Shown here one piece after another: positions 1-12,241 of a DNA stretch of 64,000 nt. Every line of letters starts with the position of its first letter. The first letter of the stretch is position 1. The notes beneath the pieces are model-generated. The model ran no database searches. It was given only the letters and a program-made list of their open reading frames with translations, and was not told the DNA's origin. Source of the DNA: Auanema rhodensis (lineage: Eukaryota; Nematoda; Chromadorea; Rhabditida; Rhabditidae); the NCBI GenBank assembly GCA_964057225.1, contig OZ059896.1, positions 11,454,501-11,518,500 of the forward strand, written 5' to 3'. A program made the position numbers and the translations under genes.

Positions 1-869
1 TTAAGAGCATTTTGAAGGCTCTCAGGGTTACAACTATGAAGTTTTAGATCATCAGCATATAAAATGGGATGAACATCGGATGTGAATAAGGAAGTTATGT
101 CGTTTATGTAAAACAGAAACAGTAGAGGGCCAAGAACCGTTCCTTGAGGAACCCCACATGTAAGACTAACAGGGTCGGATAGACTTTTGTTGATGAGTAC
201 AGAGTAAGAACGGTTTTGGATAAAAGATCCAAGAAAATTAAGAAGAGACCCACGAATTCCAATAGATTTCAATTTTGCAAAGAGAATGGAGTGATCAATG
301 AGATCGAATGCTTTTGAGAAATCAATAAACGCAACAAAAACTGTATTTTTATCATCAATAAGTGATCTCCATTTGATATGGCTGGAAACAAGGGCTGTTA
401 CAGTGCTGCGTTTAGGAAGAAAAGCGTGCTGAACATTGGAAATGCTGCCCGAGGATACACCAAAATGAAGAAGGGGAGATCGAATAAGTCGTTCAAAGAC
501 TTTAGATAAACTTGGGGTTAGTGAGATTGGACGGTAATTAGAAGGATCAGAAGGGTTGCCTTTCTTGAAAACCGGACGTATCCAAGCTGTTTTCCAGTCA
601 GGAGGACAAGAAGAAAAAACAAGGAGGTTATGAAAAATAAACGAGAGAGGATTGCAGAGGGTGCCTGCACATTGTTTGAGAAAGTAGTACGGAATTCCAT
701 CCGGAGAAGTAGATGCGCGCGAAGGAAGGTGAGAAAGAATGTTGAAAACCTTTTCAGGGGAGATGTCGATGAAGTCAATGACTGATGGAGAGTAATTGAG
801 AAGATGAGAGTAAGTGGAAGATGAAGAGGATTTGACAGCAAAGACGGAGGAAAAAATTTCAGCTTTGTC
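1..869 (-). CDS. Non-LTR retrotransposon reverse transcriptase, partial
   Basis: The minus strand is open across this flank and reads as a reverse transcriptase domain of a LINE-type retrotransposon. Recognisable motifs in order are NYRPISL (about 510-545), FIDFSKAFD with the first catalytic Asp (about 300-330), CGVPQGTVLGPLL (about 120-160) and the catalytic YADDLK close to position 50. The 3' part of the ORF lies beyond position 1, and the 5' part is cut by the Polinton that starts at 876. It is host repeat DNA that served as the landing site. The clade (CR1, Jockey or a relative) cannot be settled by eye. No frameshift is obvious in the part visible. Confidence 0.85.
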
Positions 870-875
870 TACGTC
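870..875. repeat. Predicted left TSD of E1 (TACGTC)
   Basis: These are the six bases immediately outside the AGTAGAGAGCC terminus at 876. By analogy with the three complete elements here, the same hexamer should flank E1's right end, which lies outside the window. Confidence 0.6.
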
Positions 876-1705
876 AGTAGAGAGCCGTGCAAAATTTACT
901 AACCACGCCCCCAAACAGCTGTCAAAAACATACTTTTGGGGGCGTCAGCTGCTAAAAACATACTTTTGGGGCGCGTCAGCTGTCAAAAACATATTTTTGA
1001 GCGTCAGCTGTTAAAATCATATTTTAGGATCATGGTTCATGGATTTTCCTTTTTTAAATTTAAAAATCATGATTTAAAGCATGATTTTTTTTTTTTTTTT
1101 TTTTTTAAATCAAATTTTAAATTTGTTTTTTCAAATGTATGTATATAGTTTTAATTATTTTTAAATATATTAAGTAAAAATAAAAATTATAAATTTTAAA
1201 TATTTAAATATGTAAATTTGTTTTTTAAATTTTATTTATTTATTAAATTTATTAATAATGTTTGTTTACTTGATTTGTTTATTTTTTATTGTATTGTGTT
1301 TGTATTGTTTTTATTTTAAAGAACAGTAAAATTTTTGCATGTATATCGTTTTGTTCACCGTACTTGTTACGGGTAATTCAATGGAACACATATCGAAGGT
1401 TAATTCGATAAGAACGATATGAAATACAAAATTTAATGGAACACATATCGAAGGTTAATTCGATAAGAACGATATAAAATACCAAAATTTAATGGAACAC
1501 ATATCGAAAGTTAATTCGATAAGAACGACATTAAATTATTAATTTTTGAAATTACAAATTGTTATTAATTATATTTATTCTAACAAGTAAAAGTTTCAAA
1601 TTATAATAAAAGATTAGTTTAAAACTTTATTTTACTAATATAACAATACAATAACTAAATAGAGCACACATTGAAGGTAAATACAATAAGATTAACAAAC
1701 AGTTG
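876..1705 (+). repeat. Left terminal inverted repeat of E1
   Basis: The tip AGTAGAGAGCCGTGC is followed by four degenerate ~30-bp units built around CAGCTG-YYAAAAACATA (about 916-1025), then an AT-rich stretch with a long T run near 1087, then three ~55-bp units carrying TATCGAA-N6-TTCGATA at 1391, 1446 and 1502. It matches the left end of E3 almost base for base except for microsatellite length. The inner limit is estimated from E3, where both ends can be compared. Confidence 0.75.
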
Positions 1706-2337
1706 CGCTGACCTCAATGAAACGCATAAAGTTAATTTAATAAGAACTAATAACAAAAATTAATCCGATGGGGACAATAAAAACAGATGTATTCAATAAG
1801 CTTATTTATTTTAAAGTTTATCGCAACTGCTAGTTTTGACAGCTGTACCCAAATCCATGTTACATAACAAATTACAATGCCAACAGCAATGTGTAGACTG
1901 ATATATTCATTATATCAAGGTACAATGGCTGCTAATAGGTTGTGTCTTTTTGTTTATTTGTTTGTAAACTTTTTCTTTTTTCAGTTATAAACGTTTATGT
2001 GAAGAGCTAGGATTTGATTATGAAGAGATTAATCAGCTCAGGTAATTTAACAATATTTTGAATCTTTATATATATTTTGTTTTTTAGTAAACGTATAAAG
2101 TTTACCGAGGCTGGTGGGATCGAGCTCTGTGAGCCCACATCACCCACTTTTAACAGTGGGCCCTCATCATCAAGGGTTATTGAAGTAATAACCTTGGATG
2201 ACAGTGATGAGTAAGCGATATTAAAAATTATAACAATTAGTTTTTTCTTTTTAAGAGAATGGGATCCCGCTACCCCATCAACCAGTGGAGGGCAAGTCGG
2301 ATATGGAGCGGCTTTCAACGATGTCTGTAAAATAGAG

Positions 2338-2918
2338 GTGCGATCTTTTATTTACATATCATTTCATAATATATCTTTTGAAACATGAAATTTTCTCTTG
2401 CTCCAGTTGCATATTTTGAAAACATTTTGAAATTTATTTCTCTTTTTCAATTGCATTCATAAAATTCTCTCTCTCTCATCTTTACATTTCATCTCAATCT
2501 ATATCTTTTATCAAACAAATTGCAAGTATTTTGAAATTTACATATTCATTCTTTTGAACAGCATTCATTTTAAAATCTTTACATTTCATCACACTATCTA
2601 TCTATCTTTCCTCATCTATCTTTCTTTCAACCAATTTTGAATTCTTACAAATTATAAATATTTCAAACATTTTGAACTAGTAAAATAATAAAACACAATC
2701 TTGACCTTTTCATTTATTTTTTAACATTAACAAATGTTTATAAAAGTTTTTTCAAAGTTGAAAAAAAAAAAACTTTATATTTAAAAATCAAATGCCATTT
2801 ATTTTTAAACATTAATAAAAATAATTTAAAGAAAAGTAAATTTATAAAAAGTTATAAACAAAAATTATTTATATTTAAACTAAAAGCGTATAACCATTAT
2901 AAAAAGTGTGTATTATAG
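2338..2918 (+). other. Long intron 4 of E1 polB
   Basis: A 581-nt intron, the only long one in the gene, lies between gt at 2338 and ag before 2919. It is low-complexity, CT- and A-rich (CTCTCTCTCTC near 2467, repeated TTTTGAAATTTA and CATTTCATCTCA-like words). No ORF or RNA gene is recognised in it. Confidence 0.75.
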
Positions 2919-4883
2919 TGGTCACACCGACGCATAAAACGCACTGGTCGGTTCACCAACGTGGTCGTTAGATCGCTCACGTTCCCACATTTGGAAGCCA
3001 TTAATGAGCCAATGCATGTTGTCATGCCGCGGCTATTTAATGAGTTTCTTGATCGGTGCCTTGCTGAAAGTGGTGTGCCAGATAAACAAAAAGCGCTATT
3101 TTGTCTATCAATAGAGCACCCATCCTTTGAAAAGGGATCCATATTTATGGATTTCCGTAGAAGGGAGCATTTGGATGGCGTTGCCATCATGAATGCCATC
3201 AGCAAGGTGCAGCAATCAAAGCGAGAGGCTGTAATTAGCCAGGCAATGAATATTGAAATGTATGTGTTTGATGAGAGACCAGTGCAGCCAAGCCTGATGC
3301 CTGGTGAAGGTAGAGTTGGTTTCTATTTTGATGCCGAACTCAAAATACCTGGCACAATTGAGAACACTGATACACATTGCCTGGCTAGAGCAGCAGTTGT
3401 GGGAATGTGGAGAGCCGATGAAGAGGCAGCAGAAGATGTTGTTGAGAAGCGGAGGATTCAAAATCTTCGTCGCAACTACATCTTGTTGCCAAATCAACCA
3501 CATCATATCAATTTATTGAATAGGTGTGGTATTTCTGTACATTTACCAAATTATAATTTGAACCATTTAAATATTATTGCAAGTTGTAATACAGACTATA
3601 AGTTTGTAGTATACGCTAGGCCACCTGGACAGCGTATGTACGCTATTCAGCGTATCTTTAATGAAACGGCTAGCAAAGTGGTAACACTAGGCTACCGAAA
3701 TAATCATTATGACTGTATTACAACTTGTAGTAGATCACAGATTTTTGATGGTATTATATGCCAACACTGTAAATTATCTTACAAAACAGTGTTGCATAGA
3801 TGTAAAGCCAAGTGTAAGAAATGCCACACCTTAAAATGTAATTCGATGGAAAATGTGGTTGAGAGTAGCATAAGATGTGATAGTTGTAGAGTTTTGTTCA
3901 AAACTCGTCAATGCTTTGACAGGCATATTAGAAAAACATGTCGAATGTTTAAGGTAATTTAAAAAATATATATAAAATTTAACATGACTAAATTCAGACA
4001 TGTGAAAACTGTGATCATTATCACAGGGTGCGTGCAGATAGACCGCACAATTGCAATGAGAAATTTTGCAAAAAGTGTGGGCAAACAAAGCCTGAAGATC
4101 ACTCTTGTTGTTGGGTACCACCTAACGACAAGAAGAAGGATCAGTTAAAAAAGAGGCAAGAAAAATACAAGGTTTGTATTTTACATCTTTACAAGTGTAA
4201 TGCTTACTTGTTTAAGATTATATTCTATGACTTTGAAACGGTTGTGTTAAAAAGCGGTACAAATGTTCATGAATATGCAGATGAACAATGGCCCAATATG
4301 GTTGTGTATAATAAATTTTGTGAAAGTTGTATAGATGCCAACTCATGTGAAAAATGCACAACCAAGGAGGGCCATTTTGGGTATCAACAAGGTGATAGTG
4401 AATGGTCTGTAACAGATCGTTTCCTTGATTGGTTACTCAACTCTGTTGAGAATGATAATGCAATTTTGATTGCGCATAATGGTTCACGCTTTGACATACA
4501 TTTCTTGGTGTCTAGGCTGATAAACCGTGGTATATATCCTGATCCAATTTTAAATGGGACCAAGATTATAAGCATGGTTGTCAAGCCTTTAAGAGGTCAA
4601 AAATTTAATCATTTATATTTTAAAGATAGTTATTTATTAGTGCCTTTACCCCTATCAGCGTTACCCAAGGCATTTGGTGTACCTGATATGAGTAAAGGAC
4701 AGTTTCCTTACCTCTTTAACCATCCAATAAATTATGGCAAAGTGTTACCATCTTTACCACCAAAACAGTACTATTGTACTGCTAGAATGAAAGCAGAAGA
4801 CCTAGCTTCATTCAATATTTGGTATGAAGAGCGTAATCAAAGAGCGTTTGATTTTGATGAAGAGCTTTTGGAATATTGTAGGA

Positions 4884-4889
4884 CAGATG
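4884..4889. repeat. Left TSD of E2 (CAGATG)
   Basis: It lies directly before the E2 terminus, and the same hexamer is at 37785-37790. In uninterrupted polymerase copies (for example near 9837) there is one CAGATG followed by TCCG. Confidence 0.95.
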
Positions 4890-6010
4890 AGTAGAGAGCC
4901 ATGCCGAATTTACTAACCACGCCCCCAAACAGTTGCTAAAAACATACTTTTGAGGGCGTCAGCTGCTAAAAACATACTTTTGGGGGCGTCAGCTGTCAAA
5001 ATCATATTTTCGGCGTCAGCTGTCAAAAATATACTTTTCCTCCCGAGGCAGGCTCTCGAGCCTGCGCATGGATCAAAACGCATGATTTTTTTTTTTTTAA
5101 ATTATTTTTTAATGTATTATTTTAAATGAATTTTTATTATTTATATATTTGTTAATTGTATTTGTAAATATTTTTAAACTTATTTCTTTTTAAATGAATT
5201 TTTATTATTAATATATGTTTTAAATATTATTATTTAATTATTTCTTTTTTAAATGTATTTTATATATTTTTAAAATATTATTAAAATTATCTCCTTTTAA
5301 ATGTATTTTTAATATATATACATTTGAATAAACTTTTTAATATATATTGTGTTTGTTTTAATTTATAAAATTTGAATATTTTTCAAAGCTAATAAATATG
5401 TTCACCGTACCTCTTATGGGTTAATTAATGGAACACATATCGAAGGTTAATTCGATAAGAACGATATGAAATACAAAAGTTAATGGAACACATATCGAAA
5501 GTTAATTCGATAAGAAAGATATGAAATACAAAAGTTAATGGAACACATATCGAAGGTTAATTCGATAAGATCGTTAAAACAGGTGCACTGACCCACACAA
5601 GAACCACATGGCAAACGTTTTGTTCATAAAAATATGATAAATAGCTGTACACCACATGTACCAAGTTGTCTAATATTTTCAAATTACATGAAAGAATAGT
5701 TTAAAGAACCTTTTTTTTTTTAAATTTTATATTAGTATATTCTAATATACTAACTCAATAAAACACATATCGAAGGTTAATTCGATAGGATTCACAAACA
5801 ATTGTGTTGTTTCCAATGGAACACATATCGAAGATTAATTCGATAAGATCGTTAAAACAGGTGCGCTGCCCCACACATGTACCACATGGCAAAAGTTTTG
5901 TTCATAAAAATATGATAAATAGCTGTACAGCACAAGTACCCATAACGCTAAAGAATACTTACTATGCCAAGGGGTCATGGGTATATAGTTTTTTAGTATC
6001 AAAAATGTTA
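4890..6010 (+). repeat. Left TIR of E2
   Basis: The tip has four ~30-bp CAGCTG units (about 4928-5035) and then a GC-rich double hairpin: CCTCCCGAGG at 5039-5048 overlaps an 18-bp stem-loop with GCAGGCT/AGCCTGC arms at 5048-5065. An AT-rich stretch follows, then several TATCGAA-N6-TTCGATA units between 5440 and 6040 and an internal duplication (5580-5680 resembles 5850-5940). A similar palindrome unit also sits near 6235, inside the unique region. The inner limit is where similarity to the E4 left end fades. Confidence 0.75.
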
Positions 6011-6489
6011 ATGGAACACATATCGAATATCAATTCGATAAGATTGGTGAAACAGATACGTTGACCTACAATGAACCAAATGGCAAAGCACTTGTTCATT
6101 AAAGTATAACAAATAGCTGTATAGCATATGCATCAAGATTTCTAATATTCTCAAATTACATGGAAAGAAGAGTATATAGAAAAAGTTTTAGTGTGTATAT
6201 TACTAATATTCTAATACCCTAACTCAAAGAACACATATCGAAGATTAATTCGATAAGATTGTTGAAACAGTTGCGCTGACCACAACAATACATGCGTATT
6301 TATTAACAGCGGATTGGCAACTGCCACTGTTGACAGCTGTAATATGATACAATGTTGAGTGTTGGCAACATTGTTACGTGACAATAAAACAACTGACTGT
6401 TCTTGCAATGAAGTGTAATATAAATGTGTAAAATGAAATATGGATAACTACCTCTCAGAGTTTGCATAATTTTATTCTAACAAGATACA

Positions 6490-9400
6490 ATGGCTGCTAA
6501 CAGGTTGTGTTTTTTCCTATTTTTTTTTTAATTAAAATATTTATTTTCAGTTATAAGCGTGTATGTGAAGAGTTGGGGTTCGATTATGAGGAAATTTATC
6601 AACTCAGGTAATTTAACAATATTTTTAAAATATACATCTTTGTTTTTTTTTTTTAGTAAGCGCATAAAACTTACCGAGAGTGGTGGTGTTGAGCTGTGTG
6701 ACCCCGCAATAACCACTTCCAATAGTGGTCCCTCGTCATCGAGGGTTATTGAAGTTATCACCTTGGATGACAGCGATGATGAGTAAGCTATCATATAATG
6801 AAAAAGCATGAAATTTTTATTTTCAGAGAATGGAATCCCGAGATGCCATCAACTAGTGGAGAACAATTAGGAGGCGGTTCATCCTTCAACGATGTTTGTC
6901 AAATAAAGGTACGAGCTTTTAACCTTTTTTTTTTTTTTCATGTTACAATTCTTTTCACTCTATATCTTTTATTTGATTACATATCTTGAGCAATTTTGAA
7001 TTCTGCCATCTATTTTTAAACAAATCATCATACATTTGGTGGCTTTTTGAAAAATAAAATAAAATCTTATCCCAAATCCATGCCATAATATCATTCATTA
7101 AATTTTTATTCATTAAAATACACTTAAATTTAAATATTTTGATGCTCAAAAACTGACACATTTAAATATTTTGTATTTTTTAAATCATTTCACTCCATCT
7201 CTTTTATTTAATTTCATATTTTAAACAATTTTAAATTTTTACCACTACTTTATAATTTTTATTTATTAAACTTTTTAATCATTAAATTACACTTAAATTT
7301 AAATATTGTGATGCTCAAAAACTGAAACATGAAATTGATTTATATTTTCTAAGCCATTTCACTTCATCTCTTTTATTTAATCACATATCTTGAACAAATT
7401 TAAATTTCTATCACTTTTTCATAATTTCGTTTATTAAATTTTTAATCACTAAAAAACATTTAAATTTCAATATTGTGATGCTCAAAAACTGAAACATTTA
7501 AATATTTTGTATTTTCTAAACCATTTCACTTCATCTCTTTTATTTATATATATTTTAAACAATTTTATAATTCTACTGTTATTTAATTTTTATTTATTAA
7601 ATTTTTAAACATTAAAAAAAAAAAAATTGATGCTCAAAAACTGAAACATTTAAATATTTTGTATTTTTCTAATCGTTTTGAAACAAACTAAACATATATT
7701 TGAAACCATTTCAATTAAATAAAAAATAACGACTATAACAAACAAAGAGACATAATAATTTTAAGCAAAAGATGAAACAATTCATATATATTCTTAAAAC
7801 TATTTTTATTTAAACTTTAAAAAAAAAATAAAAAAGCATGTAAACTGTTATAAATGTTGTTTATTATAGTGGTCACACCGGCGCATAAAACGCACCGGTC
7901 GTTTTACCAACGTGGTCGTTCGATCGCTCACGTTCCCACACTTGGAAAATGTTGATGAACCAATGCATGTTATCATGCCGCGGTTATTCAACGAATTCCT
8001 TGATCGTTGTCTTGCTGAAAGCGGTGTGCCTGATAAGCAAAAAGCCTTATTTTGTTTATCAATTGAGCACCCTTCCTTTGAAAAGGGCTCCATATTTATG
8101 GACTTTCGTAGAAGGGAGCATCTGGATGGCGTAGCCATTATGAATGCCATCAGCAAGGTGCAGCAATCAAAACGAGAGGCTGTGATCAGCCAGGCAATGA
8201 ATATTGAGATGTATGTGTTTGATGAAAGGCCAGCGCAGCCAAGCCTGATGCCTGGTGAAGGTAGAGTCGGGTTTTATTTTGACCCCGAACTCAAAATACC
8301 TGGAACCATTGCCAACACTGACTCACATTGTCTGGCTAGATCAGCAGTTGTGGGAATGTGGAAAGCTGACGAGTTGGCTACTGAAGATGGCGATGAGAAG
8401 CGAAGGCTGCAAAACCTTCGTCGCAATTACATCTTATTGCCAAATCAGCCACACCATATCAATTTATTAAATAGGTGTGGTATTTCTGTAGATTTACCAA
8501 ATTATAATTTAATTCATTTAAACATTATTGCCAGCTGTAATACAAACTATAAGTTTGTAGTATATGCTAGACCGCCTGGACAGCGTATGTACACTATCCA
8601 GAAAATATTTAATGAAGCGGCTAGCAAATTGGTAACACTAGGTTACCGAAATAATCACTATGATTGTATTACAGCTGGTAGTCGTTCGAAAATTTTTGAT
8701 GGTATTATATGTCAACACTGTAAGTTATCTTACAATACAGTGTTGCATAGATGTAAAGCCAAATGTAAAAAATGCCACACCTATAATTGTAATGCGATGG
8801 GGAATGTGGTTGAGAGTAGCGTGAGGTGTGATAGTTGTAGAGTTTTGTTTAAAACTCAACAATGCTTCGATAGGCATTTGCGAAAAGCCTGCCGAAAATT
8901 CAAGGTATTTTGTGAAAATTTAAAGTTGTACATAACAAGCTTAAATTCAGACATGTGTGGCGTGTGATCACTATCACATGGTCCGTGCTGATAGACCGCA
9001 CAATTGCAATGAAAAATTCTGCAAAAAGTGCGGTCAGACAAAGCCTGAAGAGCACTCTTGTTGTTGGGTTCCACCTAACGACAAGAAGAAGGCTCAGCTA
9101 AAAAAGAAGCAAGAAAAGTTCAAGGTTTGTATTTAACATCTTTACAAGTGTAATGCGTACTTGTTTAAGATTATATTTTATGACTTTGAAACAGTTGTGT
9201 TAAAAAACGGCACAAATGTTCATGAATATGCAGATGAACAATGGCCCAATATGGTTGTGTATAACAAATTTTGTGAAAGTTGTATAGATGCCAATTCCTG
9301 TGAGAAATGCACAACCAAGGAGGGCCATTTTGGGTACCAACAAGGTGATAGTGAATGGTCTGTAACAGATCGTTTCCTTGATTGGTTACTCAACTTTTCT

Positions 9401-12103
9401 GAGAATGATAATGCAATTTTGATTGCGCACAACGGGTCGCGCTTTGACATACATTTCTTGGTGTCTAGGCTGATAAACCGTGGAATATATCCTGACCCCA
9501 TTTTAAATGGGACCAAGATTATTAGCATGGTTGTCAAGCCTTTAAGAGGTCAAAACATTAACCATTTATGTTTTAAAGATAGTTATTTACTAGTGCCTTT
9601 ACCCTTATCAGCGTTACCCAAGGCATTTGGTGTACCTGATATGAGTAAAGGACAATTCCCATACCTCTTTAACCACCCAATAAATTATGGCAAAGTGCTA
9701 CCATCCTTGCCACCAAAGCATTACTATTGTACTGCTAGAATGAAAGCAGAAGACCTAGCTTCATTCAATATTTGGTATGAGGAGCGTAATCAAAGTGTGT
9801 TTGATTTTGATGAGGAGCTTCTGGAATATTGTAGGACAGATGTCCGTATTTTAACCAACTGTATGAAAGTGTACATGAAGTTGGCCACCGCCACCACTGG
9901 CTGGAATCCTGTCATACAATGTATGACATTTGCCAGTTTCTCTTTATTCCAGGCAAGTTTTTTAAAATACAAGCATTTTCAAAACTAGTATATTACAGTT
10001 GAAAATGAACCACATTAAAGAGAACCAAGTGGGTATTCTGCCTGAGACTGGTTATTATGCCGGCCAGAAGCAGAGTATAATTGCCATAAAATACATAAAA
10101 TGGCTAGAACACGGATTAGGCCGACCATTAATGCATAAGCTTAATGGTGGTGAATTTGTTGTGAGAGTAGATGGCCAACGCTATCTACTTGATGCTTATG
10201 ACAGTGTGGCTAATCACGGCTATGAGGTGAGTAATTTGTAATAAATGTAAAAAAAAAATGAAAAATTTTGTAGTTTAATGGCTGTATTTATCATGGTTGC
10301 CCCCAGTGCACCAACAAGACTGCTATTGCACCAGGCAGAAATGGTGAAACAATGGAAGAGGTAACCAATACTTTTTTAAATCATTTTAAGCTGAAACATT
10401 TAGGTTTATGAAAAAACCATGAAAAGGCTTGAGGCTATTCAAAGCCAGGGCATTAGTGTAACCACTGTGTGGGAACACGAAATTACTGCTCAAATGTCAT
10501 CAAATGAGCAAATGGCAAATTTTATGAAGGACACTGAGGTTGTAACTCGATTGGCACCTCGAGATGCCTTCACCGGCGGCCGAACTCAAACATATAAGCT
10601 TCTGGCCCAAGCTTCGGATAGATACTCACTAGAGTATGTGGACTTTTGTTCACTTTATCCATATGTAACGGCATTTGATGCCTATTACCCTGTGGGTAAT
10701 CCTAAAGTGATTACTGAGGGCTTTGAGAGTTTTGAGGCATGCTGCCCATACAAGGGCCTTGTGAAATGTGACGTGCTTGCACCCACAAATTTGTTGTATC
10801 CTGTATTAGGAACACGCATAGGCGGTAAATTAATTTTTACAAACTGCCGCACATGTGCAAACAGAGGCAAAAATGTAACATGCCCGCACCAAGATGATGA
10901 AGACGCTCGAAAGCTGCATCTGACTGTAACGCATGTAGAGCTCGAATGTGCCATACAGCGTGGCTACAAAGTGCTTCATGTTTATGAGGTTTGGCACTGG
11001 GATGAATGGCAGCAAGGCGGCCTATTCAAGGATTTTGTACAAAAGTACATAAAAATTAAGCAAGAGGCATCGGGCTGGCCTAAGCCAAATATGACAGAGG
11101 CTGAAAAGGTATGTGTCATGAAAAGTATGGCATTAAATAGAATTTTACAGCTAAAATATCTCCAAGAGCACGAGGAGAACACTGGTGTTGCTCTGGAGAG
11201 CAACAAAATTGAAAAGAATGCGGCCATGCGTAGCATTGCCAAACTACAGCTGAATAGGTATGTAAACTTTTAAAAATAAAAATTTACAAATTTGTTTATA
11301 GTGTATGGGGTAAAATGGGTCAAAGACCGGATAAAGCCCAAACCAAGATTATTGGTGTTGAGGATCCTGAAATTGGTAGGATCATAACTGATCCTGCAAG
11401 GGAACTCACGGGCTTCAAAATTGTGGACGATGTGGCGTACTGTACAACAGTGCCAGAAGACTCACACCTGGCACCAGCGCCGTTTACAAATGTAGCCATA
11501 GCGGCTTATACAACCGCTCATGCAAGGCTACTATTGTATAAGGCAATGGAAAAAATTGGAAAGAACTTGGTGTATACAGGTAATTTTATACTTTGTATAC
11601 AATTTAAACGTACATCATTTAGACACCGATTCTCTAATTTATTTAAAATGCCTCGATCAGCCTGATCCAATTGAGGATATGAAGGGTGAATGGTTAGGTA
11701 AACTAACCTCAGAAATACCCGATGGTTGGTCAATGACCAAATTTGTTTCACCAGCTGCAAAAGTTTATAGTTATGAGCTAGTAAATGCAGCTGGTCAGGT
11801 CAAGTATATCACCAAGGCAAAGGGAGTGGTAAGTATAAAAATATATTATTGAGAAACTTTTTAAAATTACAGACGCTGGACCACACGGCAGCCACCGTGG
11901 TAAACTATCAAAGTATGGAGCGATTGGTTCGAGGACTCGTGATGGATGGAGAAAAATTGGTTTTAAAAACCAAAACAACGTTATTAAAGAGGCAGCTTGG
12001 TGCCATATCCACGATGGACATGACAAAGAGTACCAAGGTCGTAATGGATAAACTTTGTTATCTAGACGATTTTAGTACTTTACCCTATGGTTATTGTGAA
12101 TAA
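6490..12103 (+). CDS. polB: E2 protein-primed DNA polymerase B, 14 exons, intact
   Basis: This is the subfamily II copy of the polymerase, predicted at 1370 aa. Exons: 6490-6503, 6551-6607, 6657-6782, 6827-6908, 7870-8904, 8951-9124, 9170-9952, 9999-10226, 10274-10360, 10404-11108, 11151-11257, 11302-11579, 11623-11828, 11873-12103; all joins keep frame. Residue positions: VIEVITLDDSDDE 54-66; exonuclease D501/E503, N584/D589, Y716/D720; GGR about 920-922; motif A D942 and SLYP 945-948; motif B QLNSVWGK 1130-1137; motif C DTDS 1226-1229. Introns split motif B in the Ser codon and motif C in the first Asp codon. Exon 3 has one Asp codon more than in subfamily I. The 42-nt intron 11109-11150 is divisible by three, so reading through it is possible. 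Confidence 0.92.
6909..7869 (+). repeat. Long intron 4 of E2 polB with ~168-bp tandem repeats
   Basis: The intron is 961 nt. The phrase GATGCTCAAAAACTGA recurs at 7141, 7310, 7477 and 7629, and each copy is followed by similar text (ATTTCACTYCATCTCTTTTATTTA). This gives about four degenerate copies of a 150-169-bp unit between roughly 7000 and 7690. No coding potential was found. Subfamily I has a shorter, different intron here. Confidence 0.75.
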
Positions 12104-12191
12104 TTTTTAATATATTTGAATTTATAAATTTTATTATCGCGTGTATATTTGTATATGGTTGTATTTATAGATTTTTATGTATAGTTGTATT

Positions 12192-12204
12192 AATAAATTT
12201 TATT
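12192..12204. terminator. Shared palindromic poly(A) signal, polB/MCP of E2
   Basis: AATAAATTTTATT holds AATAAA for the polymerase transcript on the plus strand and AATAAA for the capsid transcript on the minus strand, overlapping end to end. It lies 89 bp after the polymerase stop and 38 bp after the capsid stop. Confidence 0.6.
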
Positions 12205-12241
12205 CTTCTCATCAAATGTTTTAAAGAGTTTATTACATACA

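Larger units (their letters stand above)
1925..4889 (+). pseudogene. polB: E1 DNA polymerase B, 5' part, cut by E2
   Basis: This is the first half of the 14-exon polymerase gene of E1: exons 1925-1938, 1985-2041, 2088-2210, 2256-2337, 2919-3953, 3998-4171 and the start of exon 7 at 4217. It carries the N-terminal SUMO-interaction-like segment, the zinc-binding region and exonuclease motifs I (FYDFET) and II (HNGSRFD). The frame runs into the E2 terminus at 4890, inside exonuclease motif III, just after the CRTD residues, so this copy cannot make a full polymerase. Without the insertion, exon 7 would be 783 nt, the same as in E2 and E3. All splice sites upstream of the break look functional. 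Confidence 0.9.

Noticed and set aside
936-1148. Short ORFs within the TIR tips (Lys/Phe-rich peptides repeating AAKNIL)
   Set aside because: They arise from the ~30-bp CAGCTG repeats and homopolymer runs; they have no promoter and no conservation outside the repeat.
4384-4584. Reverse-strand ORFs opposite the polymerase exonuclease exon, and similar ones opposite capsid and integrase genes
   Set aside because: They are the complement of conserved coding sequence; their readings resemble no protein and vary where the sense protein is fixed.
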